Origin: Candidatus Binataceae bacterium
Lineage (GTDB): Bacteria > Desulfobacterota > Binatia > Binatales > Binataceae
Reading direction: 5' to 3'
DNA: 64,000 bases
Assembly: GCA_035650475.1 (NCBI GenBank)
Contig: DASRHP010000010.1
Span: 62,001 to 126,000 of the forward strand
In this document: piece after piece, positions 1 through 9,485 of the stretch
Position numbering within the stretch: the first letter of the stretch is position 1
Layout of the letters: each line of letters opens with the position of its first letter
Made by a program: the position numbers and the translations under genes
The notes under the pieces: model-generated
What the model was told of the DNA's origin: nothing
The model's input: only the letters and a program-made list of their open reading frames with translations
Database searches by the model: none

Positions 1-156
1 CTCGCGCGTGCGATCGCCGCCGGGAGCGATCTCGACCTTGATCACCTCGGCGCCCATCTGCGCCATCATCCGCGTGACCGTGGGGCCGGCGATAAACTGG
101 GTGAAATCGAGGATTTTGTAGCCGTCGAGAACGTGCGTCGGATGGCTCGTGCCCAT
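1..156 (-). CDS. CaiB/BaiF (class III) CoA-transferase, N-terminal fragment cut by the window edge
   Basis: Only the first 52 codons are inside the window; the gene continues beyond base 1. The visible N-terminus has the class III CoA-transferase opening: L-D-G-Y-K-I-L-D-F-T-Q followed by A-G-P and G-A-E-V-I-K-V-E, which belong to the Rossmann part that binds CoA. It closely resembles the start of the protein at 11405-12628, so the two are probably paralogues. Family members move CoA between carboxylic acids. The catalytic Asp lies further on and cannot be checked. The ATG at 156 is the first start in frame. Confidence 0.85.
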   Translation of the reverse strand, partial: MGTSHPTHVLDGYKILDFTQFIAGPTVTRMMAQMGAEVIKVEIAPGGDRTRE

Positions 157-481
157 GCGATGACCCGGAGCCGATGGGCGCTGCCGCGCGCCGCTGCCAG
201 TCAGCAGTAAGACAAGCGCGTTCGGGTTGTCAAGTTTGGCCGCTTTGATCCACGCTCCCATCGGCGCGTCGCTCCGCGGCGGTGTGCAGTCCGAGGCGGC
301 GCCCGCGCGGGAGAAACGTCATGGCGAATTTCAGGCTCGAAAAGGACGGCCGGGTGGGAAGAACCCGGTCGCGGTGATGGGCGCGAAGGCGACGGTTGAC
401 GCGCTGCGCGGCGGCGGCCGTGCGCTCAGGCTCGATTTGCTGCTCGACCGGAGTTGAGCGCGCGGCGCGTCGGCGCCTCAC
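157..481. other. Intergenic stretch, nothing recognised
   Basis: About 325 bases between the divergent CoA-transferase fragment and the end of the Asp-box protein gene. Short open frames exist on both strands, but they are Arg-rich by composition and resemble no family known to me. I see no tRNA, clear terminator or repeat. Confidence 0.5.
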
Positions 482-2152
482 TCAAAAGGTATTTGCCCTC
501 ACCCGCGGATAGCCGGACGAGTTGGCGGCGAAGCTGTCGATGAAGCCGGCGTTGATCGCCAGCGTATCCGGCGCCATCGCGTCGTAGTCGCCCATGTAAT
601 TGGTGACGAGCAGCACGTCCTGGGCAACCACGGAGGAGAAGTTGCGCGCGGTTATTCGGGTATTGGTCCAGGTTGCACCGCCGTCGGTCGAATTGGCGCA
701 GTAGCGGTCGATCAGGAAGTTGAGCGGATCGTTGCGCCGGTCGTAGAAACAGACCGCGATCCTGCCGCTGCCGACCGCGACCGTCGGTTCGAAGTGGTCC
801 CTGAAGGAAGATGCCGGGTTGGTGTTTACCCGAACCGGGCTGGACCAGGTCCCGCCGCCGTCGTTCGACCTGGAGAACTTGATGTCGGTGAAGCCGTAGC
901 TGCTCGATAAGCCACCGCTGGTCAATGGTGCCAGGGCGTCGGGCACCTGAAAGTCGCCGTCATTCCAGACCATGAACAGTTTGCCCTTGGTGTTCACGGC
1001 AAGGCTCGGAAATTCATTGGTCCGAATCATCCCCTGGAGCTGGGAACAGTCGCCCGCGCATCCGACACCGGCAACCTTGACCGGCGCGCCGAACGAAATG
1101 CCCCCGTCGCTCGATTTGGCGACATCGATTTCGCGCGTGACGCCGTCAACCGCGATTTTCTCCCAGGCGACGTAAATCGTTCCATCGGGCGCCACCACCA
1201 CCTGCGAACCTTGCAGCGTCTCATTGCACTGGCCGACCGCCACTTCGACGGGTGTCGCGGTTGCAAAACCGGAAAGGCCGGTGGTGGAAGCGAGCAGTTT
1301 GATTGAAACCAGGACGTCGAACGGATTGCTGCATCCCTGGTTCGACTCGGTGACGTCGAAATCCGTATAAGTAACGAAGATGTTGTTGGGATTTTTCGGA
1401 TCGACTGTCATCCAGTCCTTGTCCACGATATGTTGAGTCATATCCTGGCTGACGGCCTCAACCGGAGTCCCGAAAGAAGCCCCACCATCGCTGGAGGCCC
1501 ATACGGTGACGCCGTTGGTGGCGGTCAGGCAGAACGCGTCGGCGCAATCCTGGAAGATCGACGAGAGCAGGAAGTCACGCCTGCTGGTGCATTTGACCAC
1601 CGGATCGCCGATGACCATGCTCAGGGTATCGCTAAGCGGCGGCGGAGTGCCTAAATCGTTGAATGAGGTTCCCGCGTCCGTCGAACGCGAATATCCAACG
1701 AGGCTCGCGCCTTCGGAGAGTGTGGTTTCGAGCAGGCTTCCGCTGTCGTTGAACGCGACTACTGCGTTGCTGCCGCACCATGCGGTTGAAGTCTCACTCG
1801 TGCTGAAAGTCGAAAAGCGCGTAACTCCGAGATCGGGCGGCGACGAGACCGGGCCGAAGTGGCCGGCCGGCGCCGAGACTGCTGGAGCGGCTATCTCGGC
1901 CAGGCTCGGCTTGAGCCCCAGCGCCGTGAGCTGATCGAAGCGGTTGGAGACGCCGATTGCGGTCTGCCATGCGGCCGACAGGTAGCGCACGCGCGGCCCC
2001 ATCGCGCGCTTGACGCGGGCGCCGACCGCGTTCATCCGCTCCAGCCGCGTAAGCTGCGGCTGCGCATGCCCCGGCCGTGACACCGCCAACCCCAGCGACG
2101 CGGTCAGAGCAGCGGCCGCGACGGTCCCCCAGGCGATTGCCCTTGTCCTCAT
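482..2152 (-). CDS. Secreted sialidase-fold / BNR (Asp-box) repeat protein
   Basis: A 556-residue exported protein. Residues 1-30 form a signal peptide: a basic start, a hydrophobic core and an A-x-A-like end at G-H-A. Five Asp-box motifs (S-x-D-x-G-x-x-W/F) occur near residues 157, 220, 347, 428 and 488, for example S-T-D-G-G-A-T-W. These mark the blades of a six-bladed sialidase-type beta-propeller. Asp-box propellers occur in exo-sialidases but also in many non-enzymatic secreted proteins. I do not see a convincing sialidase Arg triad or FRIP motif, so function is left open. Several Cys residues suggest disulfides. It is a single gene, divergent from the LLM gene at 2290. Confidence 0.8.
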   Translation of the reverse strand: MRTRAIAWGTVAAAALTASLGLAVSRPGHAQPQLTRLERMNAVGARVKRAMGPRVRYLSAAWQTAIGVSNRFDQLTALGLKPSLAEIAAPAVSAPAGHFGPVSSPPDLGVTRFSTFSTSETSTAWCGSNAVVAFNDSGSLLETTLSEGASLVGYSRSTDAGTSFNDLGTPPPLSDTLSMVIGDPVVKCTSRRDFLLSSIFQDCADAFCLTATNGVTVWASSDGGASFGTPVEAVSQDMTQHIVDKDWMTVDPKNPNNIFVTYTDFDVTESNQGCSNPFDVLVSIKLLASTTGLSGFATATPVEVAVGQCNETLQGSQVVVAPDGTIYVAWEKIAVDGVTREIDVAKSSDGGISFGAPVKVAGVGCAGDCSQLQGMIRTNEFPSLAVNTKGKLFMVWNDGDFQVPDALAPLTSGGLSSSYGFTDIKFSRSNDGGGTWSSPVRVNTNPASSFRDHFEPTVAVGSGRIAVCFYDRRNDPLNFLIDRYCANSTDGGATWTNTRITARNFSSVVAQDVLLVTNYMGDYDAMAPDTLAINAGFIDSFAANSSGYPRVRANTF

Positions 2153-2289
2153 CAGTGTGATTCTCCCTTGGGACGACTAAACTTTGGGAAATCATCCCAC
2201 ACGGCGCGGCTAGCTCAAGCGTGTTTTTTAAAGAGAAGGCTGTGTGAGATGGTGCCGCTTTTGAAATGCATACTTTTTCCAGGTGTCCC

Positions 2290-3126
2290 ATGAAGTTCGG
2301 CCTGTTCGGAGTCAACATGCATCCGTGCACGACGCCCGAGGCGATCGCGCGTGCCGCGCATGCGGCGGAGGCGGCCGGCTTCGACAGCTTGTGGGGCGGC
2401 GAGCACATCGTGCTCGCCGACCCGCAGGCGCCGCCGTCGCCGATGCCGCCGCGCACGCAGTTCGTCGATCTGTGCGCGGCGATGGCGTACGCCGCCGCCC
2501 ATACGCGCGCCCTGCGCCTCGCCACCGGCATCATCATCCTGCCTCTGCGCAACCCGGTCGTACTTGCCAAGCAGCTCGCCTCGGTTGACGTCGTTTCGAA
2601 CGGGCGCCTGATGTTCGGGGTCGGAATCGGCAACCTGCGCTTCGAGTTCGACGCGGTCGGGATGCCTTTCGATCGCAAGGGGCTGCGCGCCGAGGAGGCG
2701 CTGGGCGTGATCAAGGCGCTGTGGACGATGGAACGCCCGCGCTATGCGGGCCGTTTCTTCCGCCTCGACGGGGTGCGCGCCGAGCCGCGTCCGCTCCAGC
2801 GGCCGCATCCGCCGATTATCTTCGGCGGCAAGACCACGCACGCGTTCAGCCGCACCGCGCGGCTGGGCGACGGGTGGTTCGGCTATGGGCTTGGCCTCGA
2901 GGCTGCCGCGCAATGTATCGAGGGGATCCGGCGCGCCTGTGCCGAGCACGGCCGCGAGTTCGAGCGGATCGAGATCAGCGTAACGCCCAGGGACAGACCA
3001 GACCGCGAACTCGTGCGGCGCTACGCCGAGCTCGGGGTGAGTCGAATCGTCGTAGCCCCGCGCGTACGCGGCATCGATGAGTTTGTTCGCGCAATCGAGG
3101 AGGCGGCGGACGAACTGGTCCGCTGA
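2290..3126 (+). CDS. LLM class (luciferase-like) flavin/F420-dependent oxidoreductase
   Basis: The N-terminus MKFGLFGVNMHPCTTPE followed by A-A-E-A-A-G-F-D-S-L-W-G-G-E-H is typical of the TIGR03619-like group of F420-dependent luciferase-like oxidoreductases. Later signatures are R-L-A-T-G-I-I-I-L-P, G-R-L-M-F-G-V-G-I-G and the R-P-H-P-P-I-I-F-G-G loop. The length of 278 residues is normal for this short subgroup. I chose the ATG at 2290 over 2266 because homology begins with MKFG. The cofactor could be F420 or FMN, and the substrate cannot be read from sequence. Diverges from the Asp-box gene and converges with the CoA-transferase pair. Confidence 0.85.
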   Translation: MKFGLFGVNMHPCTTPEAIARAAHAAEAAGFDSLWGGEHIVLADPQAPPSPMPPRTQFVDLCAAMAYAAAHTRALRLATGIIILPLRNPVVLAKQLASVDVVSNGRLMFGVGIGNLRFEFDAVGMPFDRKGLRAEEALGVIKALWTMERPRYAGRFFRLDGVRAEPRPLQRPHPPIIFGGKTTHAFSRTARLGDGWFGYGLGLEAAAQCIEGIRRACAEHGREFERIEISVTPRDRPDRELVRRYAELGVSRIVVAPRVRGIDEFVRAIEEAADELVR

Positions 3127-3135
3127 GCCAAGCCG

Positions 3136-4380
3136 CTATCCACCGCCGAACAGTGGGCGCGTGCCGATGATCTTATCCGCTTCCAAGCGCGCGATCTCGC
3201 CGTCGCCGAGCCCGAGAATCTGCGAGAGCACGTAGCGGTTGTCCTGCCCGAGCATCGGTCCGACCCGTTTGATCGGCGGATACTCGCCGTCGAAACGCGC
3301 CGGGTAGGACGGGTACGGATGGCGTCCGGCGACCGGATGGTCCACGTGCTGGAAGAAGCCCGCCGCCTCAAGCTGCGGATCCTTGATCAGGTCAGCCGGG
3401 GCGAGCACCGGCGCCGCCGGCACGCCGCGCGCCTGGAGGTCGCGCGCAAGCTCGTGGCGGTCGAAGCGCACGGTCCATTGCGCGAGCAGCGCGTTGAGCG
3501 CCTCGCGATTGTGGCGGCGCGCAAGCGCTGTCGCGAAGCGCGCCTCGCGCGTCCACGCCGGAGCGCCCATCGCCGCGCCGAGCGCACGCCATTGTTCGTC
3601 CGTCGCGACGCTTATCGTTATCCAGGCGTCGTCGCCGCGCGCCGGAAATGCTCCGTGCGGCGCCATCGCGGGATCGTCGTTGGCGGCGCGCTCGCGCACG
3701 CCTCCGGTGAACTCGCACTCGATGAGCGCGTCCGCGATGTACTGCATGCTCGCCTCAAGCTGCGAGACGTCAACGTGCTGTCCCTGCCCGGTCGCGCGCG
3801 CGTGATGGACGGCGGCGAGCGTCGCGAAGGCCGCGAGATAGCCCGCGAACGGGTCGGAGACGCCGACGCCGTGGATCAGCGCCCCCTCGCCGTCATAGCC
3901 GCTCAGTCCCGAGATGCCCGAGAGCGCCTCGCCGATGGCGGCGAACGAGACGTAGTCGCGCCACGGCCCCTCCTGGCCGAAGCCCGACACCGAGGTCAGC
4001 ACGATCGCCGGATTAGCCTCGCGCAGACGTTCGTAGGAGAGCCCGAGCTGCGGCATCACGCGCGGCGAGTAATTCTGCACCACTGCGTCGCTGCGCCGCA
4101 CCAGCGCGAGGAACAGGCGCACCCCCTCGGCGCGCGTCAAGTCGAGGGTCAGCCCGAGCTTGTTGCGGTTGGTTGCGTTGAACGGCGCCGAACGCTCGTA
4201 GACCTCGGCCGGGTCGCCGGCCACTGCGACGATCCGGAACTGATCGGGGCGCTGGATCGACTCGACCTTGATAACTTCCGCGCCGAGGTCGGCCATGATC
4301 GCGCTCGGTAGCGGCCCCGCCCAGTAGGCGGTGAAGTCGATCACTCGGATTCCCTCAAGCGGCATCGCCAGCGCGTTCAT
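3136..4380 (-). CDS. CaiB/BaiF (class III) CoA-transferase with intact catalytic Asp
   Basis: A 414-residue class III CoA-transferase. It has an N-terminal L-E-G-I-R-V-I-D-F-T, a D-L-G-A-E-V-I-K-V-E Rossmann segment, the conserved V-S-G-F-G-Q-E-G-P-W loop and G-V-G-V-S-D-P-F-A-G, where D176 corresponds to the Asp that forms the acyl-aspartyl anhydride in formyl-CoA transferase. The start is set at the ATG at 4380, which overlaps the TGA of the upstream gene by 4 bases (ATGA). The two genes are therefore probably translationally coupled and may form a mixed oligomer. Acid substrate unknown. Confidence 0.88.
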   Translation of the reverse strand: MNALAMPLEGIRVIDFTAYWAGPLPSAIMADLGAEVIKVESIQRPDQFRIVAVAGDPAEVYERSAPFNATNRNKLGLTLDLTRAEGVRLFLALVRRSDAVVQNYSPRVMPQLGLSYERLREANPAIVLTSVSGFGQEGPWRDYVSFAAIGEALSGISGLSGYDGEGALIHGVGVSDPFAGYLAAFATLAAVHHARATGQGQHVDVSQLEASMQYIADALIECEFTGGVRERAANDDPAMAPHGAFPARGDDAWITISVATDEQWRALGAAMGAPAWTREARFATALARRHNREALNALLAQWTVRFDRHELARDLQARGVPAAPVLAPADLIKDPQLEAAGFFQHVDHPVAGRHPYPSYPARFDGEYPPIKRVGPMLGQDNRYVLSQILGLGDGEIARLEADKIIGTRPLFGGG

Positions 4381-5552
4381 ATAACACCCATCGCGGCGAG
4401 CGCCGCCACGTCCTCGCCCGAGCATCCGAGCTCGCCGCGCAGGATTTCCGCCGTATGCTCACCAAGTATCGGTGGGCGCCGCACGCGCGGCCACTCGCCG
4501 CCGAACTTCGCCGGGCCGCCAGGCATTCGCCGGCGCCCCGCGACCGGATGCTCGACTTGTTCGAAAAAGCCGCGCGCTTTGACCTGCTCCATCTCGGGCA
4601 CTTCGTCCACGCGGCTGACCTTGCCCATCGGGACGCGGTTCTCCTGGCAGACCTTGAAGACGTGCTCGCGGCTGTGCGCCGCGATCCACTTTCCGACGGC
4701 GACGCCGAACTCGTCGATGCGCGACTCGCGGTCCTTGCGCGTGGCGAAGCGCGGATCGCCGGCGACGCCCGCCAGCTCCATCAGCTTTTCGATTTGCGCG
4801 TCGGTGGCGGCGGCCGCGGTGACGTCGCCGTCGGCGGCTTTGAACGTGCGATAGGCGGCCCATCCCGTGAAGCGGTCGCCAGCGCGTTTGATCTCGATCC
4901 CGGTCGAGGAGAGGAAGGTTTCGTTGAAGCGCGTGGTGAAGAGCAGCGCCTCCTGCGCGGCAACGTCAATCCGCCGGCCGCGCCCGCCTGCGCGCGCGCC
5001 GCGCACTGCCGCCAGCGCCGCGATCGCGCCGACCACGCCCGGCACGAACGCGGTCATCGTGCGGCTGTTGCTGACCAGCGGTGTGCGCCGCGGTTCGCCT
5101 AGCTGCGCCATCCATCCGCCGAGCGCGGCGAGCTGAAGCTCGCCCGCAAGCCACTTTTCGTAAGGGCCGCCGGGCGTGAAGTTGCGGAAGACGAGATGAA
5201 CGAGCCGCGGGTTGGCCTTCGCCGGGGACCCGGTGTCGGCAGCAGCGCCGCGGTCGTCGATCAGGACGTCGGCGCGTTCGAGCAGGCGGCCGAGAAGCGT
5301 TGCGCCGTCGGGATGCGAGGTGTCGAGCGTCATGCTGCGCTTGCCGGCGGCGGTGAACATGAAGAGCCCGCCGCGCTCGGTGCCCGGTTGGTCGTCGAGA
5401 AACGGCGGTTCCCAGCGCACCGCGCTGCCGCCGCGCGGGCGTTCGACCAGCACTACGTCGGCGCCGCATCGCGCGAACAGCCTTCCGCAGAAAGCGGCCG
5501 CGCATCCGTCGCTCAGCTCAACCACGCGGATGTCTCTCAGCAGATCGGTCAT
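4377..5552 (-). CDS. CaiB/BaiF-family CoA-transferase paralogue lacking the catalytic Asp
   Basis: A 391-residue protein of the class III CoA-transferase fold: N-terminal I-R-V-V-E-L-S-D-G, C-G-A-D-V-V-L-V-E, and the A-A-L-A-A-V-R-G-A-R-A-G-G-R-G-R-R-I-D-V segment that lines up with the partner gene at 3136. At the position of the catalytic Asp (D-P-F-A-G in the partner) this protein reads A-F-V-P-G, so residue 168 is Ala. It also lacks the usual G-F-G-x-x-G-P loop, reading N-F-T-P-G-G-P. It is the first gene of an ATGA-coupled pair. Two-gene class III CoA-transferases are known (benzylsuccinate BbsEF), so this may be a structural partner. Substrate unknown. Confidence 0.8.
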   Translation of the reverse strand: MTDLLRDIRVVELSDGCAAAFCGRLFARCGADVVLVERPRGGSAVRWEPPFLDDQPGTERGGLFMFTAAGKRSMTLDTSHPDGATLLGRLLERADVLIDDRGAAADTGSPAKANPRLVHLVFRNFTPGGPYEKWLAGELQLAALGGWMAQLGEPRRTPLVSNSRTMTAFVPGVVGAIAALAAVRGARAGGRGRRIDVAAQEALLFTTRFNETFLSSTGIEIKRAGDRFTGWAAYRTFKAADGDVTAAAATDAQIEKLMELAGVAGDPRFATRKDRESRIDEFGVAVGKWIAAHSREHVFKVCQENRVPMGKVSRVDEVPEMEQVKARGFFEQVEHPVAGRRRMPGGPAKFGGEWPRVRRPPILGEHTAEILRGELGCSGEDVAALAAMGVI

Positions 5553-5601
5553 GGTGTAGCAAACTATACGCGCAAGCGTCCTCGCGTGCGCAACCTTGCC
5601 C

Positions 5602-6384
5602 CTATTCCGGGCGGGGGCCGGGCATCCCGGTCCACGCGGTGGCGCCGCCGTCGGCGACCACGATGCTCCCGGTCATAAACGACGAGTCGTCGCTCGCGAG
5701 GAACAGCACCACCCTGGCGATTTCCTCGGGCTTGCCCAGGCGACCGATAGGATGATGCTCCTCGGCGATGCGCCGGGCGCGCTCGGGGTCGGGCGCGGCG
5801 GCGAGTGCGCCGAGCACCGGCGGCGTCTCGATTCCGCCCGGGCATACGGCGTTGATCCGGATATTCTTGCGCGCGTACTCGATGGCCGCGGCCCGCGTCA
5901 GGTTGACCACGCCGCCTTTGGCTGCGTTGTAGGCGGCCAGACGATAGTCGCCGTAGAGTCCCGAGATCGACGCGGTGTTGACGATCACGCCGCCGCCCTG
6001 TGCGATCATCCGCGGGATCGCGAAGCGCATCCCGTAGAATGTGCCCGAAAGCGTGACCGCGAGCGTGGTCAGCCAGCCCTCGATCGAGGTTTCGCCGACC
6101 GCGCCCCAGGTCGCGTAGAAGGCGTTGTTGTGCAGGATGTCGAGGCGGCCGAAATGCTCGACCGCGTATTTCACCATCGCATCGACCTCGCGCGGATTGC
6201 GCACGTCGGTGCGCAGGAAGGTGGCGGCGGCGCCGATCTCGCCGGCGACGTGGCGCCCGCTGCCCTCGTTGATGTCGGCGATAATCACGCGCGCGCCCTC
6301 GGCGGCGAACAGGCGCGCGGTGGCGGCGCCGATCCCCGACGCGGCGCCGGTGATGCACGCGATCTTGCCCTCCAGCTTGCCCAT
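5602..6384 (-). CDS. Short-chain dehydrogenase/reductase (SDR), classical type
   Basis: A 260-residue classical SDR. It has the NAD(P)-binding I-T-G-A-A-S-G-I-G motif near the N-terminus, A-D-I-N as the second-strand end (acidic, suggesting NAD preference), H-N-N-A as the N-N-A-G-like motif, the catalytic Ser in N-T-A-S-I-S-G, and Y-N-A-A-K with catalytic Tyr and Lys. C-P-G-G-I-E-T-P follows. The ATG at 6384 is chosen because AGGAG lies about 11 bases upstream; an in-frame TTG further upstream overlaps that site. It lies 49 bases downstream of the divergent-facing catabolic set and shares strand with both CoA-transferase and amidohydrolase genes. Substrate not predictable. Confidence 0.9.
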   Translation of the reverse strand: MGKLEGKIACITGAASGIGAATARLFAAEGARVIIADINEGSGRHVAGEIGAAATFLRTDVRNPREVDAMVKYAVEHFGRLDILHNNAFYATWGAVGETSIEGWLTTLAVTLSGTFYGMRFAIPRMIAQGGGVIVNTASISGLYGDYRLAAYNAAKGGVVNLTRAAAIEYARKNIRINAVCPGGIETPPVLGALAAAPDPERARRIAEEHHPIGRLGKPEEIARVVLFLASDDSSFMTGSIVVADGGATAWTGMPGPRPE

Positions 6385-6438
6385 CGATGCGGCTTCTCCT
6401 TTAGGCAACGAGCGGGTTTTGCCTGCGGCCGGCGCGGC

Positions 6439-8121
6439 TCAACAGCGGCCGCAGCGCAACACCATTCCCGGCCGCGCCTCGCTGGGGCGGCCGTCGCGGT
6501 AGAGCACCCGCCCGTTGACGATCGTGCAGTACACTCCGTGCGCTTCCATCACCAGCCGCCGTCCGCCGCCCGGCAGGTCGTCGCGCATTGTGCCGCGCAG
6601 CGCCGAGCCGACGGTATTGGGGTCGAAGATCGAGACGTCGGCCGCCAGTCCGGGCTTGAGCCGGCCGCGGCCGCGGATGCCGAAGAAGTCGGCGGGTTCG
6701 GACGTGATGCGCTGGACCGCGCGCTCGAGCGTCAGCGCCTGGCGCTCGCGGACCCAGGTCCCGAGCAGGTAGGTCGGGTAGCCAGCGTCGATCAGCATGT
6801 CAACGTGGGCCCCGCCGTCGGAGAGCCCGATCATCGTGCGCGGGTCGCGCAGCAGTTCTGGAATCCGTGCTTCGTCGGCGTTGAACAGCGGACAAGTGAA
6901 CTCCGTGCGCAGGCCGTCCGCGATCCCGATATCGAGGAAGGTATCCATCCCGTCGCAGCCGCGTGCGCGCGCGATCTCACCGACCGTGCGGCCTTCAAGC
7001 GTGCGCATCGCGGGATCGCCCACGGCCTTGATCTCCAGCCGGTCCCATCGCGCGCAAAAGATCCCCGGGCGCGCAAGGTCGGCGCGGAACGCCGCGCGGA
7101 AGTCGCGATTGCGATAGAGCTCAATCTGTACCTCGGGCGGCTGGTTGAAGACCGGATTGGTGCTGCGCAGGTTGGCGAAGATGAACGGCTCGCGCAGGTT
7201 GAACTGCACGATCAGCGGGCGGCAGGTCACCTGCGGGACCGCGCCGCGGCGGACCAGCGGCTCGGCGCGATCGAGCGACCTCATACAGGCGTCAGGATCG
7301 TCGTCGCGTCCGAGCAGGGCGAGCCATGTCACCGGGCGTCCGCCCGCGCGCAGCAAAAGATCGAGAAATTCGTACTCGTCGTCAGCGAGGATCCCGGGCG
7401 CCTTGGTCAGCGCGACCTCTATCGCGCCCGTCTGCAGTTCGCCGAGCACGCCGGCGTAGGTCTTCAGCTCCTCGCGGCTCGCGTTGCGGCATGCGAGCGG
7501 CCGCCCCTTGTAGCCGATATGCTGGGGCACGGCGGTGGTTGAAAAGCCCATCGCGCCCGCGCCCACCGCCTCGCGCAGCAGCGCTGCGATTTGCGCGGTT
7601 TCCTCTGCGGTCGCCGCCCGTTCCATCGATTCCTCGCCCATCACGAAATGGCGAAACGGCGTGAGCGGGGCGAGGAAGCCCACGTTGATTCCGACGCCGC
7701 GCCGTTCGGCCGCATCCATGAACTCGGGAAAACTGACCCAGTCCCAGGTGATTCCGCGGCTGAGCACCGCGAACGGGATCGCCTCCACGTTGACCAGATC
7801 CCATGCTGCGATCTCGCGCACCGCGGGCTTGCACGGCGCGATTCCCACCCCGCAGTTGCCCATCACGACCGAGGTCACGCCGTGCCAGGAGGACGACGTG
7901 AGGAGCGGGTCCCAGCAGATCTGGGCATCGTAGTGGGTATGCGGATCGACAAAGCCGGGCGCGACGACGAGGCCGCCCGCGTCGATGGTGTCACGTGCGC
8001 CGTCGGTGACGCGCCCGACCTCGGCGATCTTCCCAGCCGCGATCGCAACGTCCGCGCGGAACCCCGGCGCACCGGTGCCGTCGACGATCGTGCCGCCCTT
8101 GATAACGATGTCGTAAGCCAT
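6439..8121 (-). CDS. N-acyl-D-amino-acid deacylase-like amidohydrolase (amidohydrolase family 3)
   Basis: A 560-residue amidohydrolase-superfamily protein. After a small beta-sandwich start ([12 protein letters not shown]) comes [10 protein letters not shown], with metal ligands H61 and H63, then [11 protein letters not shown], a hallmark of the D-aminoacylase group. The distal S-D-G-G-A-H-V-D carries the catalytic Asp. The C-terminus rebuilds the sandwich (A-D-V-S-I-F-D-P). D-aminoacylases cut N-acyl groups from D-amino acids, but environmental members are diverse. The ATG at 8121 is preceded by AGGGAGA. It lies 54 bases upstream of the SDR gene, so probably co-transcribed. Confidence 0.87.
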   Translation of the reverse strand: MAYDIVIKGGTIVDGTGAPGFRADVAIAAGKIAEVGRVTDGARDTIDAGGLVVAPGFVDPHTHYDAQICWDPLLTSSSWHGVTSVVMGNCGVGIAPCKPAVREIAAWDLVNVEAIPFAVLSRGITWDWVSFPEFMDAAERRGVGINVGFLAPLTPFRHFVMGEESMERAATAEETAQIAALLREAVGAGAMGFSTTAVPQHIGYKGRPLACRNASREELKTYAGVLGELQTGAIEVALTKAPGILADDEYEFLDLLLRAGGRPVTWLALLGRDDDPDACMRSLDRAEPLVRRGAVPQVTCRPLIVQFNLREPFIFANLRSTNPVFNQPPEVQIELYRNRDFRAAFRADLARPGIFCARWDRLEIKAVGDPAMRTLEGRTVGEIARARGCDGMDTFLDIGIADGLRTEFTCPLFNADEARIPELLRDPRTMIGLSDGGAHVDMLIDAGYPTYLLGTWVRERQALTLERAVQRITSEPADFFGIRGRGRLKPGLAADVSIFDPNTVGSALRGTMRDDLPGGGRRLVMEAHGVYCTIVNGRVLYRDGRPSEARPGMVLRCGRC

Positions 8122-8300
8122 CGATGGTCTCCCTCGGCCACGGCGATGCGCGCCCTTCCAGCTAATCGCACGGCGCGGCGCATCCCGACAAGAGCCGCGG
8201 CGCCGTCGCTTGACAGGCGATGGCATGCGCCGCTACGGTCGGCGGCGAATCATCGCTCGGCTGAAACGGCGCCCGATGGGCGCGGGAGTACCATGGGAGC

Positions 8301-9485
8301 ATGGAACGTTCAGCCCTCAAGCCTCCGCATTTTCCCTGGTACGACTACTCGCGCTACACGTTCTCGCTCGGACTGAACGTCGGCAGACGCACACTGCTCT
8401 CGGGACATTCGGCCTCCGAGCACGACCCGGCGACGCGCGCGATGGAGGTGCGCGGCGGAATGCGCGAGCAGGCGCGCACCGCATGGGCCAAGATTGCCGC
8501 AATTCTCGAAGCCGGCGGCCGCAGTCTCGCCGACGTCGTCCGCGTGGTCGAGTACGTCACGCCCGCGGGAATCGAGCGCTACGCCGAGGCGGCCGCGGTG
8601 CGCGGCGAGTTGTTCGGCGCCAACCGCCCGGCCGTCAACACCGTGGTTGTGAACAGCCTGCTCCGCCCGCAGGCGTTAATCGAAGTCGAAATCGAAGCCG
8701 AGCCCGACGCGCCGGGATCGAGCGGCGATCGGGGATGGCCGCCGGCGTGGGCGCCGGCGCGCGCGGTTGACGGCTTCGTCTATCTATCGTCGATTCTGCC
8801 GCTCGACGATACGGGCGCTCTGATCGCGCCCGGCGACCCCGTCGCGCAGACCCGCGCGGTCTACGAGCGCGCTGCCCGGGTGCTCGAAGCGTTTGGCCTC
8901 GGGCTCCATCGCGTGGTCAAGACGGTCGATTACCTGACGCCCGCCGCGTTGCCCGATTACAGGCACACCGGGCGCGTGCGCCGCGAGATGCTCGGCCCGG
9001 TCTTTCCCGCCGCGACCGGGATCATCATGCGCCGTATCGCAGATCCGCGGGCGCTAATCCAGATCGATCTGATCGCCTCGCGGCATCAGCCGCGCCCGGT
9101 CAATCCCGGATGGGGCCGCTACGCGGAGCTGACCTACAACCCCGCTGTGGGCGCGGGCGACCTGCTGTTCCTCGCCGGGCAGGCCGCACTTGATCCGGCA
9201 AGCGCCAGGGCGGTGTATCCGGGCGACGTCGCCGCCCAGGCTGCACACATTTACGAGAACATCCTGCGCGTGGTCGCGGCAGCGGGCGGCGGGCCGGAGA
9301 ACCTGGTGAAGACGGTTGAGTACGTTACGCCGGCCGCGCTCGAGCGCTATCGCGAAGTCGCTGGTGTGCGCTCGCGGATGTTCCAGGCGCCGTTTCCGGT
9401 TTCCACCGGATGCGTATGCGAGACGCTGCTGCGTCCCGAGTTCATGATCGAAGTCGATTCGCTCGCGATCATCCCTTCGGAGTAA
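8301..9485 (+). CDS. Three-domain RidA/YjgF-fold fusion protein
   Basis: 394 residues made of three consecutive YjgF/YER057c/UK114 domains, roughly 16-133, 148-261 and 272-390. Each repeats the family pattern: a gate strand (L-L-S-G-H, Y-L-S-S-I, F-L-A-G-Q), an A-x-x-x-Y/W-x-x-I/A-x-x-I/V-L helix, V-V-x-x-V-E/D-Y-V/L-T-P, and a last strand near A/F-L/M-I-E/Q-V/I-E/D. The Arg of true RidA (P-A-R-S, position 105 in E. coli RidA) is missing from all three: P-A-V-N, P-A-A-T and P-V-S-T. It is therefore unlikely to be an imine deaminase of the RidA type. Single RidA proteins trimerise; this chain may form a trimer by itself. Precedes a dehydratase pair. Confidence 0.8.
   Translation: MERSALKPPHFPWYDYSRYTFSLGLNVGRRTLLSGHSASEHDPATRAMEVRGGMREQARTAWAKIAAILEAGGRSLADVVRVVEYVTPAGIERYAEAAAVRGELFGANRPAVNTVVVNSLLRPQALIEVEIEAEPDAPGSSGDRGWPPAWAPARAVDGFVYLSSILPLDDTGALIAPGDPVAQTRAVYERAARVLEAFGLGLHRVVKTVDYLTPAALPDYRHTGRVRREMLGPVFPAATGIIMRRIADPRALIQIDLIASRHQPRPVNPGWGRYAELTYNPAVGAGDLLFLAGQAALDPASARAVYPGDVAAQAAHIYENILRVVAAAGGGPENLVKTVEYVTPAALERYREVAGVRSRMFQAPFPVSTGCVCETLLRPEFMIEVDSLAIIPSE

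Noticed and set aside
5596..7542. A 648-codon open frame on the plus strand opposite the amidohydrolase and SDR genes
   Set aside because: Antisense frame kept open by high GC at third positions; composition-driven (Arg/Ala/Gly/His-rich) with no family motifs, while the minus-strand genes have clear motifs.
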